From contig JSYX01000555.1 in the NCBI GenBank assembly GCA_000787465.1, positions 1-23,906 of the forward strand: DNA of 23,906 nucleotides, written 5' to 3'. The DNA is from Thermomucor indicae-seudaticae (lineage: Eukaryota > Mucoromycota > Mucoromycetes > Mucorales > Lichtheimiaceae). The notes below the pieces were generated by a model. That model did not search any database, had not been told where the DNA came from, and saw nothing but the letters and a program-made list of their open reading frames with translations. The translations under genes and the position numbers were made by a program. Of the stretch, positions 11,688 through 22,300 are shown piece after piece (within the stretch, counting starts at the first letter, position 1; every line of letters begins with the position of its first letter).

Positions 11688-12633
11688 AACCTAAATTACT
11701 GATATGATACACGGATATTCTTTTTTCTATCCGGCGATCGCCGAGCCTATAAAGCTGCTCTTATCGTAATGCAAAGGTTTTATGATGAGAAAATAAGGTG
11801 TCTGCAGCTTAGACAGCAAGACCTATTTATTGGAAATCAGAGGAATAGTCGCTTTTCTAACTATCGTCATTATCCTCTTCACTACTATTAGGATACCCCA
11901 TGACCAATAGCAGATTCTTCGCTACCATGTTCCTGGATGACTGGCCATGCTGTAATCATTAGCCCATGTAACATACCGCGTAACCAAGATAGCGCCTTTA
12001 GACAAATAGGTAAAGCTGCGTGGCAACTGACGGATAGTTTCGATTTGCCAAGGCAAATCAGCAAAATATCTCGGAGGAGCTTACATGTCTCAGTTATGAA
12101 ACGGCGTTCCTACCTATCATTCCTATCAAGTCAATGGTATGAGCGCCTACGAAGCCTTTTGATCTCATATATGCGTTGAAGCTTTTGGTCTTAAAGATTT
12201 GGAAGGGAAGTAACCCAGAAAGATTCCGGCAACAGCTTCGGTCCGCACGTCACTAAGCCGGCATCACCGGACTCTGCTGCTGGCCTGCCGCAGAGTCATG
12301 GAGGGCGGCAAGGAAGAAATGGCTCCTCCTCTTTTGCCAACACCTCGAGGTATGCATAAAGTACGGGATCGAGGATACGCATTTGTGGCAGCACCATCGT
12401 TGCAGCATGATGGTCGTATGGATGCATGGATTCGATGGATGGATTCAGTTTTTGGACAGGGTCAACCCAACAATATAGTCTTTATTCGGCAATTATGCGA
12501 TCGTATTTCCGATGCGTTTAACGGTTACCGAATAAAGCCTGCTTGCTACGAATGAGTTTCTCGATCGATATTCGGGATTCAGACATACTGATTCGCTCCT
12601 CTGTTTTTTCGCAATGTAGTGTTATAATTCGTC
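11688..12633. other. Unassigned interval with coding-like fragments upstream of RPL15
   Basis: Almost 950 nt between two solid genes. A plus frame is open at 12298-12555 (85 codons, containing YAFVAAPSLQHDGR and FIRQLCDRISDAF) and extends upstream to a TAA near 12211 without another ATG. A second frame at about 12236-12358 reads like a Ser/Asn/Gly-rich protein tail. A third, 11937-12179, also has ordinary-looking composition. No motif is recognised, and I could not join them by consistent splice sites. It may be an unrecognised spliced gene, a decayed gene, or the RPL15 promoter. A GGAT-rich stretch lies at 12418-12447. Confidence 0.3.
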
Positions 12634-13248
12634 ATGGGTGCGTACAAATATCTCCAGGAGCTCCACCGAAAGAAGCAGTCCGATGTCTTGCGTTTCCTGC
12701 TCCGTGTTCGCTGCTGGGAGTACCGTCAGTTGAATGTGATCCACCGCGCATCGCGCCCCTCCCGTCCTGACAAGGCTCGTCGTTTGGGTTACAAGGCCAA
12801 GCAAGGCTATGTGATCTACCGTATCCGTGTCCGCCGTGGTGGCCGTAAGAGACCTGTTCCTAAGGGTGCCACCTACGGCAAGCCTGTCAACGAAGGTGTT
12901 AACCAGCTCAAGTACCAGCGCTCCCTTCGTTCGACTGCCGAGGAACGTGTTGGCCGTCGCTGCCCCAACCTCCGTGTCTTGAACTCGTACTGGGTCAACC
13001 AGGATGCTACCTACAAGTACTTTGAAGTCATTCTCGTCGATCCTCAGCACAAGGCTATCCGCCGCGACCCCCGCATTAACTGGATCGTCAACCCCGTCCA
13101 CAAGCGCCGTGAAGCTCGTGGTCTTACTGCCATAGGCAAGAAGAGCCGTGGCAAGGCCAAGGGTCACTTGTACAACAAGACTCGTGGTGCTGGTCGTCAC
13201 TCCAACTGGAAGAGACGCGACACCCTTTCGCTCCGTCGCTACCGCTAA
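12634..13248 (+). CDS. RPL15: 60S ribosomal protein L15 (eL15), single exon
   Basis: Cytosolic large-subunit ribosomal protein. The single open frame of 204 residues has exactly the family length and begins [20 protein letters not shown] with the typical [49 protein letters not shown] and the C-terminal [11 protein letters not shown]. It is unusually intron-free next to intron-rich neighbours, and its codon choice is strongly biased to C-ending codons (CGT/CGC, AAG, GTC), as expected for a highly expressed gene. Confidence 0.97.
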   Translation: MGAYKYLQELHRKKQSDVLRFLLRVRCWEYRQLNVIHRASRPSRPDKARRLGYKAKQGYVIYRIRVRRGGRKRPVPKGATYGKPVNEGVNQLKYQRSLRSTAEERVGRRCPNLRVLNSYWVNQDATYKYFEVILVDPQHKAIRRDPRINWIVNPVHKRREARGLTAIGKKSRGKAKGHLYNKTRGAGRHSNWKRRDTLSLRRYR

Positions 13249-13870
13249 AAAGATCGTTAGGGTGTGTCGAATTTTCTTTCATGTTTTCTTGGAGATAAAA
13301 GAAGGAATTGCTGCGAGAAATACAGTGTCCATTATACATTGTCTCGTGTACATAATATCGATTCCCTTACGAAGTGGAACTTTCTTTGACTAGATCCTTA
13401 CCTTCGGCCACATCAGCGTGAGGATGATTGTCACATGTTTGTATACACTTGAAAATGGAAAAGTAGGCAGGGTCGATGAACGAAACCAGGGGGGGGGGGG
13501 CAGCTGCCCTTCAGAAGCATCACTCTTGGAAGTGGCCAGTCCTTGCACCTATCCAGATAGCCCAAGCGCAACTTGTTGAAGATCAAAACATCGATTCTGG
13601 GCTCTATTTAATACTATCCATAGATTGAACATTTGCGCTAACCCAATCGGTTTCAATCGCTTGCTCGCCTCTAGACTCTATCAGTTCATTCCCTCCCAGC
13701 TCGAGTATGGCCTAGCTATCCAGCGCTTCACAGTCAAATGTTTTTTGGCACGATATATTAATACAGCGACCCAAAGTACATATAAAAGATGAAATGGAGA
13801 AATAAATAGAATGTCTACAGGTGTAAAGGAAAAGCTAAGTGGATTTACGCACTTCGTTTCCTTGATCATT
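13249..13870. other. Intergenic region with a 12-G tract
   Basis: Between the convergent RPL15 and phosphatase genes. It contains a run of 12 G at 13489-13500, which could be an assembly-sensitive homopolymer or a G-rich structure. Nothing else supportable. Confidence 0.5.
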
Positions 13871-15138
13871 TTATTGATCCTTAACAATAAAGGCCGTGGC
13901 GTTGACATCGTTTTGGCCCAAGTTGCCAAGGCCCCACTACGCAGGTACGATGTTAGAAGGCAATCCTTTGGAGATCATGACCTCCGGCACTTGAATAACT
14001 TACGTTTTCTTCAACGCTCTTCAGGATAGAGTAGTGGTTGTATAGAGTTCCGTCGGTCTTGGAAGAACGCTCGACAGCCGAACCAAAGAGTACCGTCATA
14101 ACTTGGTTAGGCTTGGTATAGGTCTCGGCTTCGTCCCAAGTCAATACGAAAAGAGTGTTTTTGTTCAGCTGGGGTCTGTGGACGTGCGACGCGAGGAAGC
14201 TACGGGTCCAGTTCGCCGAATACTGGAGCGAGGTGTCTATATTTCACCAGTTAGTCTTACAAGGTTACACGCGTAGTAAGTATTTATTTCGTGGTTGTGT
14301 TGCAGGCACTTACCATGACCGTCGTTGTTCATCTATGAAAAATGATGGGGAGAAATTGAAAATCAGTGTTATTGCAATAACTCTCCGCATTTTCCATACT
14401 TACGTCTGGAGTGTAGAACACATACTGAGGTACAGCATCATTCTTAATATCCTTGTCCAACTGGTCTGCATTGACAATGTTTGCGCATCGGGTGCTGTTA
14501 CCGGAAATGTTGGTAAACGACATGAAGGGGTTGTGCTTGCGGCGGTAGGTTGCGTAGCTGGCGTTAGTGTAACAGTTGCCTACACATCCAACATTTACTA
14601 TGTTCCAGTGATATGATCATGTTCTCTTGTCTGGGCTTACCTGGGTACGCTTCTTCGTAGGCCTTCCATGAGATGCCTTTGGCTTCCAACAGATCAACAA
14701 TGGAGTCGCGGGACAAGTCAGAGTTGTTGTCGCCATCCACACCAGCAAAGGAGCCGCTGACCATGGCAACCTATAGATATGATTAGCTAATGATGAATGC
14801 AAAACCGGAAAAGGAAGGTACTTACATAGTTTGGTTGCGAAGGATGGGTCACAGCAAAATAGTTGGTAAGGAGGACACCTTGCATGCATATTAGTATATA
14901 CACATCCTCTACGGAGCATTCACTGCTTTGTCGGCATACCATTATATGTCTCAGCAACAGTGGAGAAGTAAGGGTCGTTGACGGCATTGTCATAATCCTG
15001 GTTCTCCAAGACGATGATGAAGATACGGTCGTAATCTTTGCCAGGAACGATGCTGAATTGTTTGTTAGACACAGGAGCTGCCAGTGCTCCCATGGTAAAG
15101 AGAGAGGCACCGAGGGTTAACCAGTTCAGGAGCTTCAT
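13871..15138 (-). CDS. Secreted acid-phosphatase-like phosphoesterase (phosphoesterase family, PF04185-type), 7 exons
   Basis: Likely an extracellular phosphomonoesterase similar to fungal PhoA-type acid phosphatases; the reaction is inferred from family. Exons on the minus strand: 15138-14940, 14878-14826, 14770-14641, 14579-14404, 14332-14314, 14236-14004, 13936-13871, giving 291 residues. A signal peptide (MKLLNWLTLGASLFTMGALA, cut near AAP) is followed by IFIIVLENQDYDN, with the family's ENxxxD region, THPSQPNY, SGSFAGVDGDNN, PQYVFYTPDMNNDGHDTSL across a 19-nt exon, LFVLTWDEAETY and a final YNHYSILKSVEENWGLGNLG across the last splice. These are the expected conserved blocks in order. Several N-x-S/T sites are consistent with secretion. 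The 19-nt exon encodes MNNDGH, part of a metal-ligand-like segment, so its inclusion matters. Confidence 0.9.
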
Positions 15139-15784
15139 AATGTCGCTGCTATAGCTGTTTCAGAACCTTCATTCAGCGTTCGCAAAGTTCAAACGCATTT
15201 ATAGATGCCGTTGTGTCTGGTTTCTTGTTACTCCGCAGAGCAGGATATACCATTTGTTGCCAAAATAACCATTTTCGGTACGATGTACTTTTCGTGTGGC
15301 ACGATATGGCGCGGTTTGACCGCACAGTGGCCATCGTCCATTAGGATTCACAAGTTGTGAACATGTGGCCAAAAACAATTCAGTGCGCATTTTTGTTTTC
15401 CCGACCACGATGCCCTGGCTGACAAATCGGTAGACCCTGACATATTCGGTAATCATTTCTACCGGCGATCCCATCATGCTACCAAACGGTCTGTGTTGTC
15501 CATATGACATGCAACTCGAAATCTGATTTGATATGGCATATGTGACACAGGCAGCAATTGAATCTCGTAGTACGTTGAAAACGATTTCCCGAAATCGGGC
15601 ACTTATTATTGTGCAAGAACAAGATCCGTTCGATCAATGGAGAGATCCAATGATTGCTTCCGTTAGGTGGGGAAATATTTTATACGAGTCTTTTTTTATT
15701 CATGCTAAACATCATGTTACCAAAGAACGGCAAATTTCTCATGTGTCATCAATCTACAACAAAGAGGTTTACAACGAATCATGT
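15139..15784. other. Upstream region of the phosphatase gene
   Basis: About 650 nt. It should include the phosphatase promoter (minus strand). I see no exact CACGTG phosphate-response box. A plus frame at 15533-15832 is open for 99 codons, but it overlaps the decayed gene on the other strand and has no recognisable motif. Confidence 0.35.
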
Positions 15785-16607
15785 CTAACGGTCCTTGGCA
15801 TCTCGTTTATCGAATGGTGGATGGTCGTGTAGCAAACTGCTTCCTCCATCTGTTTCTATTATCCCGCGGTTACCCAAGTTGGGTTTAACATTTCCTATAC
15901 TACGATAATTTTCCATTAAGACGTGTCCATCGCTGCTGTATTGACGTGTAATTTGTTGCCCTGAGTAAACAGTATCATGGGAACAGGCCGACGTTGGAGA
16001 ACCCGGAGTTGCAGTTCGATGTGAGTATAATTTGGACGAGGAGATAGCTTTATGGCGGTATTGCAGTGACTTGGATGATCTATTCCCGAGACAACTGATG
16101 CGTCTCCATAAGTGCAGTTACAAATGCATGATCGTCGTTTGGCTGCTGCTGCGCATGACGGACCTGCCCTCGGCTTGATGGTATTGCCCTATTACCTGAG
16201 TCTATGTGAATACCATGCCTTGACATTGGTGCATTCTCCGCACTGTAGCAATTTCCGCTATTCTAGATGGTAGACTCCAGGAGACTACGTGCGGATGTTG
16301 TGGTCCAATGATGCACCTTTTGCAAAATCGGTGGCCAGCAAGGCACTCTACCTCTGTATTCGTCATTCTGATAGCCTGTGTTCCCGACTGTGAATAACTC
16401 ATCAACATATGCATTCGAGTCTTGGCTTTTATGGCGGCGTCGCCTCAAGAACGCTAACGCAACTGATGCGCCTAATACTCGTTCTTCAGTTATATACGTA
16501 CAAAACATACAAAGCGTGTTATCTACAGATTAATGCTACTGCAACGACAACTCCTACTACGCCGCCGGTTATTGCGCTTGTATCCGAGTACGAAGTAGTC
16601 GCAACAG

Positions 16608-16670
16608 CTTAAAAATATATTTGTAGAGTCTTTTATTTAAGCACCCGTGAGATAGCTAACTGATACTTGC
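16608..16670 (-). other. Probable GC-AG intron before the transmembrane exon of the pseudogene
   Basis: Donor GCAAGT follows the Ser-rich stalk (SQTLASS) and acceptor TTTTTAAG precedes the exon reading AVATTSYSDTS. The phase fits only the GC donor; the GT two bases on breaks the frame. Confidence 0.5.
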
Positions 16671-16956
16671 CTGATGAGGCCAATGTCTGGGAACCTGAAA
16701 CTAAGGGTGCTCTCAAGAAACCCAGGAAGGGTTCCGGACACCCAAATTTAGAAGGCAACGATGAGGGAACTGCCCAGGAAGCCAGAGGTTCCGGGGTGGT
16801 TCCTGGGTACCAATTAGGAAAACTTTCCAAAAATGGCTTCTCCGATGCAGAACCCTTCTGGGTTTGCTTGAGCGCACCCTAATAAAACACCGGAAGAATA
16901 TGCGGAGAAGCTGGTGGTAAGGGATAGGAAGACGACCCTTCTGGTTCAATGTATCA

Positions 16957-17269
16957 ACCTTTTGCAGATTGTCGGGATACAGTTAAAGGGCTTTCTTGTA
17001 GTAACGTCGACGTTAATGGACTCGTTGCAGATGGCGGAGGCGCGATATTCATGCTTTCTTGCTCTGTCACTGGTGTCATCGAGCCAATCGCAGATTGTCC
17101 AGCTACAGTAAGAGTTTCTTTGCAGTGTCGTTGACGCTAATGGACTAGTTGTAGAGGGTTGAGAAGCAGTAAAGGAACTTTCTGGCAGTACCGTCGGCAT
17201 CAACGGCCTGGTTGTAGATTGCTGAAGAACGGTGAAAGAGCTTTCCTGCAGTGTCGTTCACGGCAACGG
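16957..17269 (-). repeat. Five tandem copies of a 63-nt (21-residue) Ser/Thr/Pro repeat
   Basis: On the minus strand, units of the form PLxxTxLQESSFTxxxQSTTx follow each other: PLP*TTLQESSFTVL..., PLMPTVLPESSFTAS..., PLASTTLQ..., SMTPVTEQESMN..., PLTSTLLQESPLTVS.... Four have 21 residues and the third 20, plus one extra base, which accounts exactly for the 313 nt. The first copy has TGA where the third has TCA, a single change. Such repeats are typical of O-glycosylated stalks of fungal surface proteins. Confidence 0.75.
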
Positions 17270-17939
17270 TTTGACAAAACTAGAAGTAGTCGTGGGGTAA
17301 AAGTCTGTAGCCGAATCGTTCGTTGTGGGCCTCTGAATAGTAATGGCCCTGGTCGCAGTATCATAAGCTTCATATTTTGACATTCTATTCGTTGTAGTAA
17401 CGGACACAGAACTGCTACCGGTCAGGTCTATCGTTACTAGTTCAGCTGCTGCCGTGATCTTGATATTTGCGGAATCAGAGGACGGGGATTGTTGAGCAAT
17501 GAAAGTATGCGCACCATCGGCGGTATCTTCAACCTAGCAACGCGACAGTATAAAATTTTAAACTCTTGTCATTGGTCTTCCTCTGGATAGTCTTACGATC
17601 GTTGTTTCTGAATCTGTTTTGTCATTTGTTGACGTCGGTGTGTCATATATCCGCTTTCTGCGTAAAGACAATATCACGTAAAAACTCGTTTGCGGTTGAC
17701 AATCTGTCTTCCTTTAAATGCGTACTTTTAACCAACGACGGGCATTCAGGGCTCTATCTCGAAACGTCGACGAAGTCGAGCACTGTCATAACTATTTTCC
17801 ATGTGCGATTTTCGTTTCCTCCAGTTGCTGATCGTCTAACGACTTACTCTGCGAACGGGAAAGGAATGCTATGCAGCAGTAGAAAAAGCAAGTTTATGGC
17901 TACTAGAGCTATTTTCGTCTGGTATGATATAGTTGTCAT

Positions 17940-18359
17940 AAATTGCTTGACAATCTTATGAGGTGACAATTCTATTGATATCAGCCCTTTCATCCGTTGT
18001 TTGCCTTGTGCATTGCGTACCTTATTCGTCTATCGTGTTTTATGCCAGGGCGAGTAAAGCAATCGGATAGGTTGCTTTGATACCCCGATTTTGATATATC
18101 TACAGAGTGAAACGTGCGTAAACCTGTGTGTTTGCTCTTCAAAGACATAAATCATTTTCTCAGAAAGGCTTTGCTTACTGCTTCACTCCTTTTTGCCCTT
18201 CGCAAAATTTCATCTGGTTACCAAGAGCTGAGCTGGATTACGGAGAAATCAATTTTGTCAGCCATTTTTGGACCTTAATTCTAGTCAATAAACAGTTCCA
18301 GCATCCCAATTTTTTTTTATATCGACTCGGTTTTTTTTTTATAACTAGCTAAACAGAGC
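17940..18359. other. Interval between pseudogene start and tRNA gene
   Basis: No gene seen. Contains two T-runs near 18309-18341 and is otherwise unremarkable. It includes the promoter region of the decayed surface-protein gene. Confidence 0.4.
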
Positions 18360-18368
18360 AAAAAAAAA
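18360..18368 (-). terminator. RNA polymerase III T-run terminator of the tRNA-Leu gene
   Basis: Nine consecutive T on the minus strand, 19 nt downstream of the tRNA 3' end, the usual Pol III stop signal. Confidence 0.75.
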
Positions 18369-18387
18369 GTGCGCTAACCAAAAGTGT

Positions 18388-18469
18388 TGCAGACTGTGAG
18401 ATTCGAACTCACGCCACTCTCGTGAGCAGGGCCTAAACCTGCCGCCTTAACCGCTCGGCCAAATCTGCA
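18388..18469 (-). tRNA. tRNA-Leu, anticodon UAG
   Basis: 82-nt class II tRNA. The 7-bp acceptor stem pairs TGCAGAT with GTCTGCA (one G-T pair). The D arm has the A-box-like TGGCCGAGCGGTTAAGGCG; the anticodon stem GCAGG/CCTGC closes a 7-nt loop TTTAGGC with anticodon TAG at 18433-18435, which decodes CUA. A long variable arm follows, then the T arm GTGAG-TTCGAAT-CTCAC, containing the B box. The long variable arm together with UAG identifies Leu. No intron and no encoded CCA. Confidence 0.93.
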
Positions 18470-18895
18470 GTCCCGATAATCTTGTTTCGAATGTTCCTGA
18501 TAACAAAAATGTCGGCGTTTGAATTTGCCGGACAGCGACTGCCAGTCCGGATCGGGTTTCAAATATTTTCACCGGCAAATTCCAGGAGCCTAAGTCCTCC
18601 TTTCGCGATTGTGCGAAAAAGGCCTCCCAAGATTGAATGACAAAATAGCAGTACTCAAGCTTTCGAAACTGAACAGTTTTTGCTATTAAAGCGTCTTCTG
18701 CCGAAATAAAGGTTGCAAAATATTGTATGAAGGTTCATTCTAACTTCACGTCACTCATGCAAGATACTGGCTTTTTCTGTCTGTTTTGCGTTGAAGAAAA
18801 GATCTTTTGGCGCTGCTGGCGGCAAACATTTTGCACAAACTTCATTTTTCATTTCGCTGTTTTTGCTAAACGATGCTTAGCAGCAAGTGTTCGGC

Positions 18896-19013
18896 ATCTC
18901 TGTCAATATGACGAAGAACTCACCAGTGCACCATCATAAGGTTTTAGGTACTCTTTTTGCTACAATCATGCTACGCGAACAATATTCAGTATCTCTTGTC
19001 AATATGACGAAGA
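18896..19013. repeat. Two imperfect direct repeats, possible subterminal repeats
   Basis: ATCTCTGTCAATATGACGAA at 18896-18915 and ATCTCTTGTCAATATGACGA at 18991-19010 share 21 bases with one insertion, about 95 nt apart, and similarity trails on both sides (ATGCT upstream, CC-A-TGC downstream). CACTA-like elements often carry such subterminal transposase-binding repeats; that role is inferred. Confidence 0.6.
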
Positions 19014-19064
19014 GCGCCACTGCGGAGACGGCCAATTTTTACTCACTTTTGAGCTGGGTAAAAA

Positions 19065-19123
19065 AAGTGGGTAAAAATCGTGCCTGAGTCTGAAATTTTA
19101 CGTGCCTGACTTTTTACCCACTT
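19065..19123. repeat. 13-bp perfect inverted repeat with 33-nt spacer
   Basis: AAGTGGGTAAAAA (19065-19077) is the exact reverse complement of TTTTTACCCACTT (19111-19123). The spacer itself holds the direct repeat CGTGCCTGA twice. It may be a transposon terminal sequence in head-to-head orientation, a foldback remnant, or a hairpin in the transposon leader. Confidence 0.65.
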
Positions 19124-19333
19124 ATTATCCATGTATGAAAGCTCATAAAGTGTTGAGCCCACGAGAGGAGATCGAACACACATTTTTGTAGCTGAAAAAA
19201 TAAAAAACACTTCTGTGGCTTCCACATTTGTACTTCTTGTACTATCTCTTCTTGAAGTTTAAAGTAAATGTGAGTTTCAGACCTTTATATCCAGTTATCT
19301 CTATCTTTGAATAAGCTTTATTGACCCTACAAT

Positions 19334-22300
19334 ATGTTTTGTCTGTTCAAGTTTACTCCTGATTACGTACGTATCGTGCCGTATATGTCAATGACTATGA
19401 CAGAGAACGAAAAACGCGTCAATAAGAAATACAAATGCCATTGCTCTCGCTGCGCGAAGAAAAACAGAGGCAAAGGGTTTTCTTATGTCAAAAGCAGAAC
19501 CACGCTTATGCGCCATAAGCAAGCAGACGCCATTAAGAATATTCGCGCTAAAAGTAAGAAAGGTACAATGCCAGGCGTATAAGTGGAAGCCCATCGAATG
19601 TTCCTAATAACCGTTGTAATGATAAATAGACAGTAAAGCTTTTGTCCAAGAGACTCACCACACGGGAAACGACGCGGATGGGCCACAACTCGACGTTGGC
19701 GGCTGGCATGATTTCGCTGACGACATGATAGTTAGCGATGCAGACTCAGATGACCGTGCGCATGTGGTGGGCGATCAGAACGCGATCCCCGCTCCAGCAT
19801 GCAAAGCCAGCCAGGAAGAAACGCCAACCACAATGGACACCGTGCGTGAGCAGTTTCAAGGTGGCAATGAGCAACCTCCTGCTCACAATTCTACTTCCAG
19901 TTCTTCGGACAACGCCTCAGGTATGAAAAAACGTGGCATTACTATGATTGGACAACTGACTTCTCAAGTAGAACCGTTCGGAAATATGGGCAAAGCGGCT
20001 AGCCTTGTGATGTTCATGGCAGTCTTTATTGTTCTGTTCCATCGAAAGTTCACGACCAAGAGGGGAGCTGTTGTGCTGATACTTTTCTGCAATGCATTGC
20101 TTACCTATTGGGAAATACCATTCCAATTTTCTACAACACCTGAGACACTGCACCGCTATGCCCTGTATGACACAACCATAGCGCATCTTGAGCGATACGT
20201 CGTATGTCCAAAGTGCCATGCGCTCTACAGTCCAGGTGCTAGACATAGCACTTGCACATTTGTCGCTTACCCGATGCATCCTCAGCTGGCCAAACGATCA
20301 TTCTGTGGAAAAGCATTATACAATTCCTCGAACACAGGTTGTCCTACCAGCGTAGCGAAGAAAGTGTTCACGTACAATTCTTTGAAGGACAACCTGCAGC
20401 TTCTATTCCTTCGGCCAGAATTTGAAAAGCAGGTTCGTGCATGGCACAAGCGAAGACCAGTGGCGGGAATGTTGTGTGATGTGTACGATGGATACATGTG
20501 GAAGAACATAAAAGACCAACTTAATCGCGCGTTTGTTGACGACTGGAGATCCGTTCTTCTCACCTTGAACATCGATTGGTTCAAACCGTTCAAAAATTCA
20601 ACCTATTCATGTGGTGCAATCTACTTGGCCGTCAACAACTTGCCGCGATCAGAACGCTTCAAGCCCGAGAATATAATTCTTGTTGGCGTCATGCCCGGTC
20701 CCACGGAGCCGAAAAAAGCAGAGATAAACCATTACTTGAAGCCACTGGTAGATGAACTTCTGGAATTATATACTGGCATCAACATCTCAACCTACGAGGA
20801 GCCATCCGGAACCCGTATCAGAGCTGCATCGCTAAATACAGAATGTGATTTACCAGCATCGCGCAAAATTAACGGCTTCACTTCCCATGTAAGCTACCGA
20901 GGTTGTCCAAAATGCGACCGATCCTTCGGGGTATCCAAAAATGGTACTATCGATTACTCCGGGTTCGATGTCGATTCTTGGATGTCTCGCACGAAAGAAA
21001 TGAACATGAAAGACGCTCAGAAATGGAAAGCCGCCACCAACGACAAGACCAGAAGTGAGCTTAAAAAGCAAAGTGGTACGCGATGGTCGGAGCTGCATAG
21101 ACTGCCCTATTACGACGTTGTTCGTTGCGCCACCGTCGATCCTATGCACAATCTGTTCCTCGGTACTGCTAAGCGGCTGGCTGAACACTGGACCAACGGT
21201 AACGAAGGCCCCATACTGAAGCCAAAGGACTTGCGAGAAATTCAAGATCTTGCTGATCAAATGATTCTACCACATGGCTGGGACAGCGTATCCGGCAAAA
21301 TCGCGCAAGGATTTTCATACATGAAGGCGTCTGAATGGAAAAGCTGGGTGATTATTTATTCGCCGTACGTTCTCAGGGACTACTTGCCAAAACGTTACCT
21401 TGACAACGGGATCGAGTTTGTGAACGCATGACGTCTGCTCACGAAGCCAGCTATTCCATATACGGATATCGACACTGCAATGAGTCATTTACTGCGCTTC
21501 TGCCGTGGATGCGAGGTTCTATACGGCAAAGGTTTTATCACGCCGAACATGCATATGCACATGCATTTGAAAGACTCCATGGTGGATTTCGGCCGCATAT
21601 ACTCTTTCTGGCTCTTCAGCTTTGAAAGATATAACGGCCTGTTAGGAAATATTGAAACAAACAAAAAGGGTGCTTTCGAGGTTACCTTTGTCCGCCGTTT
21701 TCTTGAAGAAACACATTCTGGGGACGACGTACGGAGCCTTGAGCGTCACTTTCGGATGGACAAAGCATTCTACGATTTCCTGAGTGCCATGGTTAAAGAG
21801 ACGGCGTCAACGTCAACGATGGCCCGACTTACGTCTGCAGACGTCATATTTGATTCTGAGGAGTTCATGAAACTTTCTGTGGAACTGAATCACGCCAACG
21901 ATAGCGAACCGCTTCCTCCAAACGCCATAGAAAATTTGCGGATGACATCCACGAAGATATGCCGAGAACATTATCTCTTGCTGCACCGATTTTACCAAGT
22001 AGCATATCCAAACTTGGAGATATGTGATTACATGCGGCCACAGCTAGGGTGTACGGTAGTCAGCCCAGAGATCAGGAAATTCACGCAATATAAAGTCCAC
22101 GGCGAACTGTACAGATGCTCAGAGCCAATCTCACAGAGAGGTTCGTTCGTGCAAGCCCTGTTCGAATCATCTAGTGGCGAAGAAGTTCAGGCATGGCCTG
22201 GACAAATTGCGTATTTCTTTCAGCACGACCTGAGCATCGACGGCAAGACTGTCATCCACACATTTGCTCTTGTCCGTTGGTTGCAACCGTACAACAACTC

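Larger units (their letters stand above)
15785..17939 (-). pseudogene. Decayed gene for a Ser/Thr-rich single-pass cell-surface (sensor-like) protein
   Basis: Read on the minus strand. Exon 17939-17848 encodes a clear signal peptide (ALVAINLLFLLLHSIPFPFA) and ends at a GTAAGT donor. A middle part, poorly resolved, leads through an intron at 17596-17534 into a Thr/Ser-rich ectodomain and five 21-residue repeats, then a Pro/Ser-rich stalk. Introns at 16670-16608 and 16526-16472 join SYSDTSAITGGVVGVVVA to CASVALAFLRRRRHKSQ: a transmembrane helix with an Arg stop-transfer. A cytoplasmic tail follows to a TAG at 15785-15787. Breaks I see: TGA at 17258-17260, a one-base insertion in repeat 3, TGA at 16954-16956, a TAG in the stalk, TAGs in the tail and at least one frame change there. 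The layout resembles fungal Mid2/Wsc-type wall sensors; that is inference. An unusually intron-rich live gene is less likely. Confidence 0.6.
18470..19333. other. Repeat-containing interval left of the transposase gene
   Basis: No gene is supportable. This zone holds an imperfect direct repeat and a 13-bp inverted repeat (listed separately), and probably includes the left end of the transposon. I could not fix an exact terminus or a target-site duplication. Confidence 0.45.

Noticed and set aside
12622..13200. 192-codon minus-strand frame opposite RPL15
   Set aside because: It is the exact antisense of a highly biased ribosomal protein gene; its low-complexity Thr/Val/Leu composition is a by-product of that codon bias.
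13489..13500. G12 tract as a G-quadruplex regulatory element
   Set aside because: A single uninterrupted run in a convergent intergenic region gives no evidence of a four-tract quadruplex; it may even be a length error of the assembly.
16866..17111. Minus- and plus-strand frames of 60-85 codons over the repeat region
   Set aside because: They are frame-shifted readings of the decayed repeat array and stalk, not separate genes.
16957..17269. CRISPR-like array
   Set aside because: The units are contiguous, diverged coding repeats without unique spacers, in a eukaryotic gene context.
15785..21431. TGA reassigned to a sense codon
   Set aside because: In-frame TGA occurs in the transposase and in the surface-protein gene, while the well-supported genes end in TAA or TAG. 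But the surface gene also has TAG stops and frameshifts, no housekeeping gene uses TGA as sense, and the transposase itself ends in TGA. Decay explains it better.
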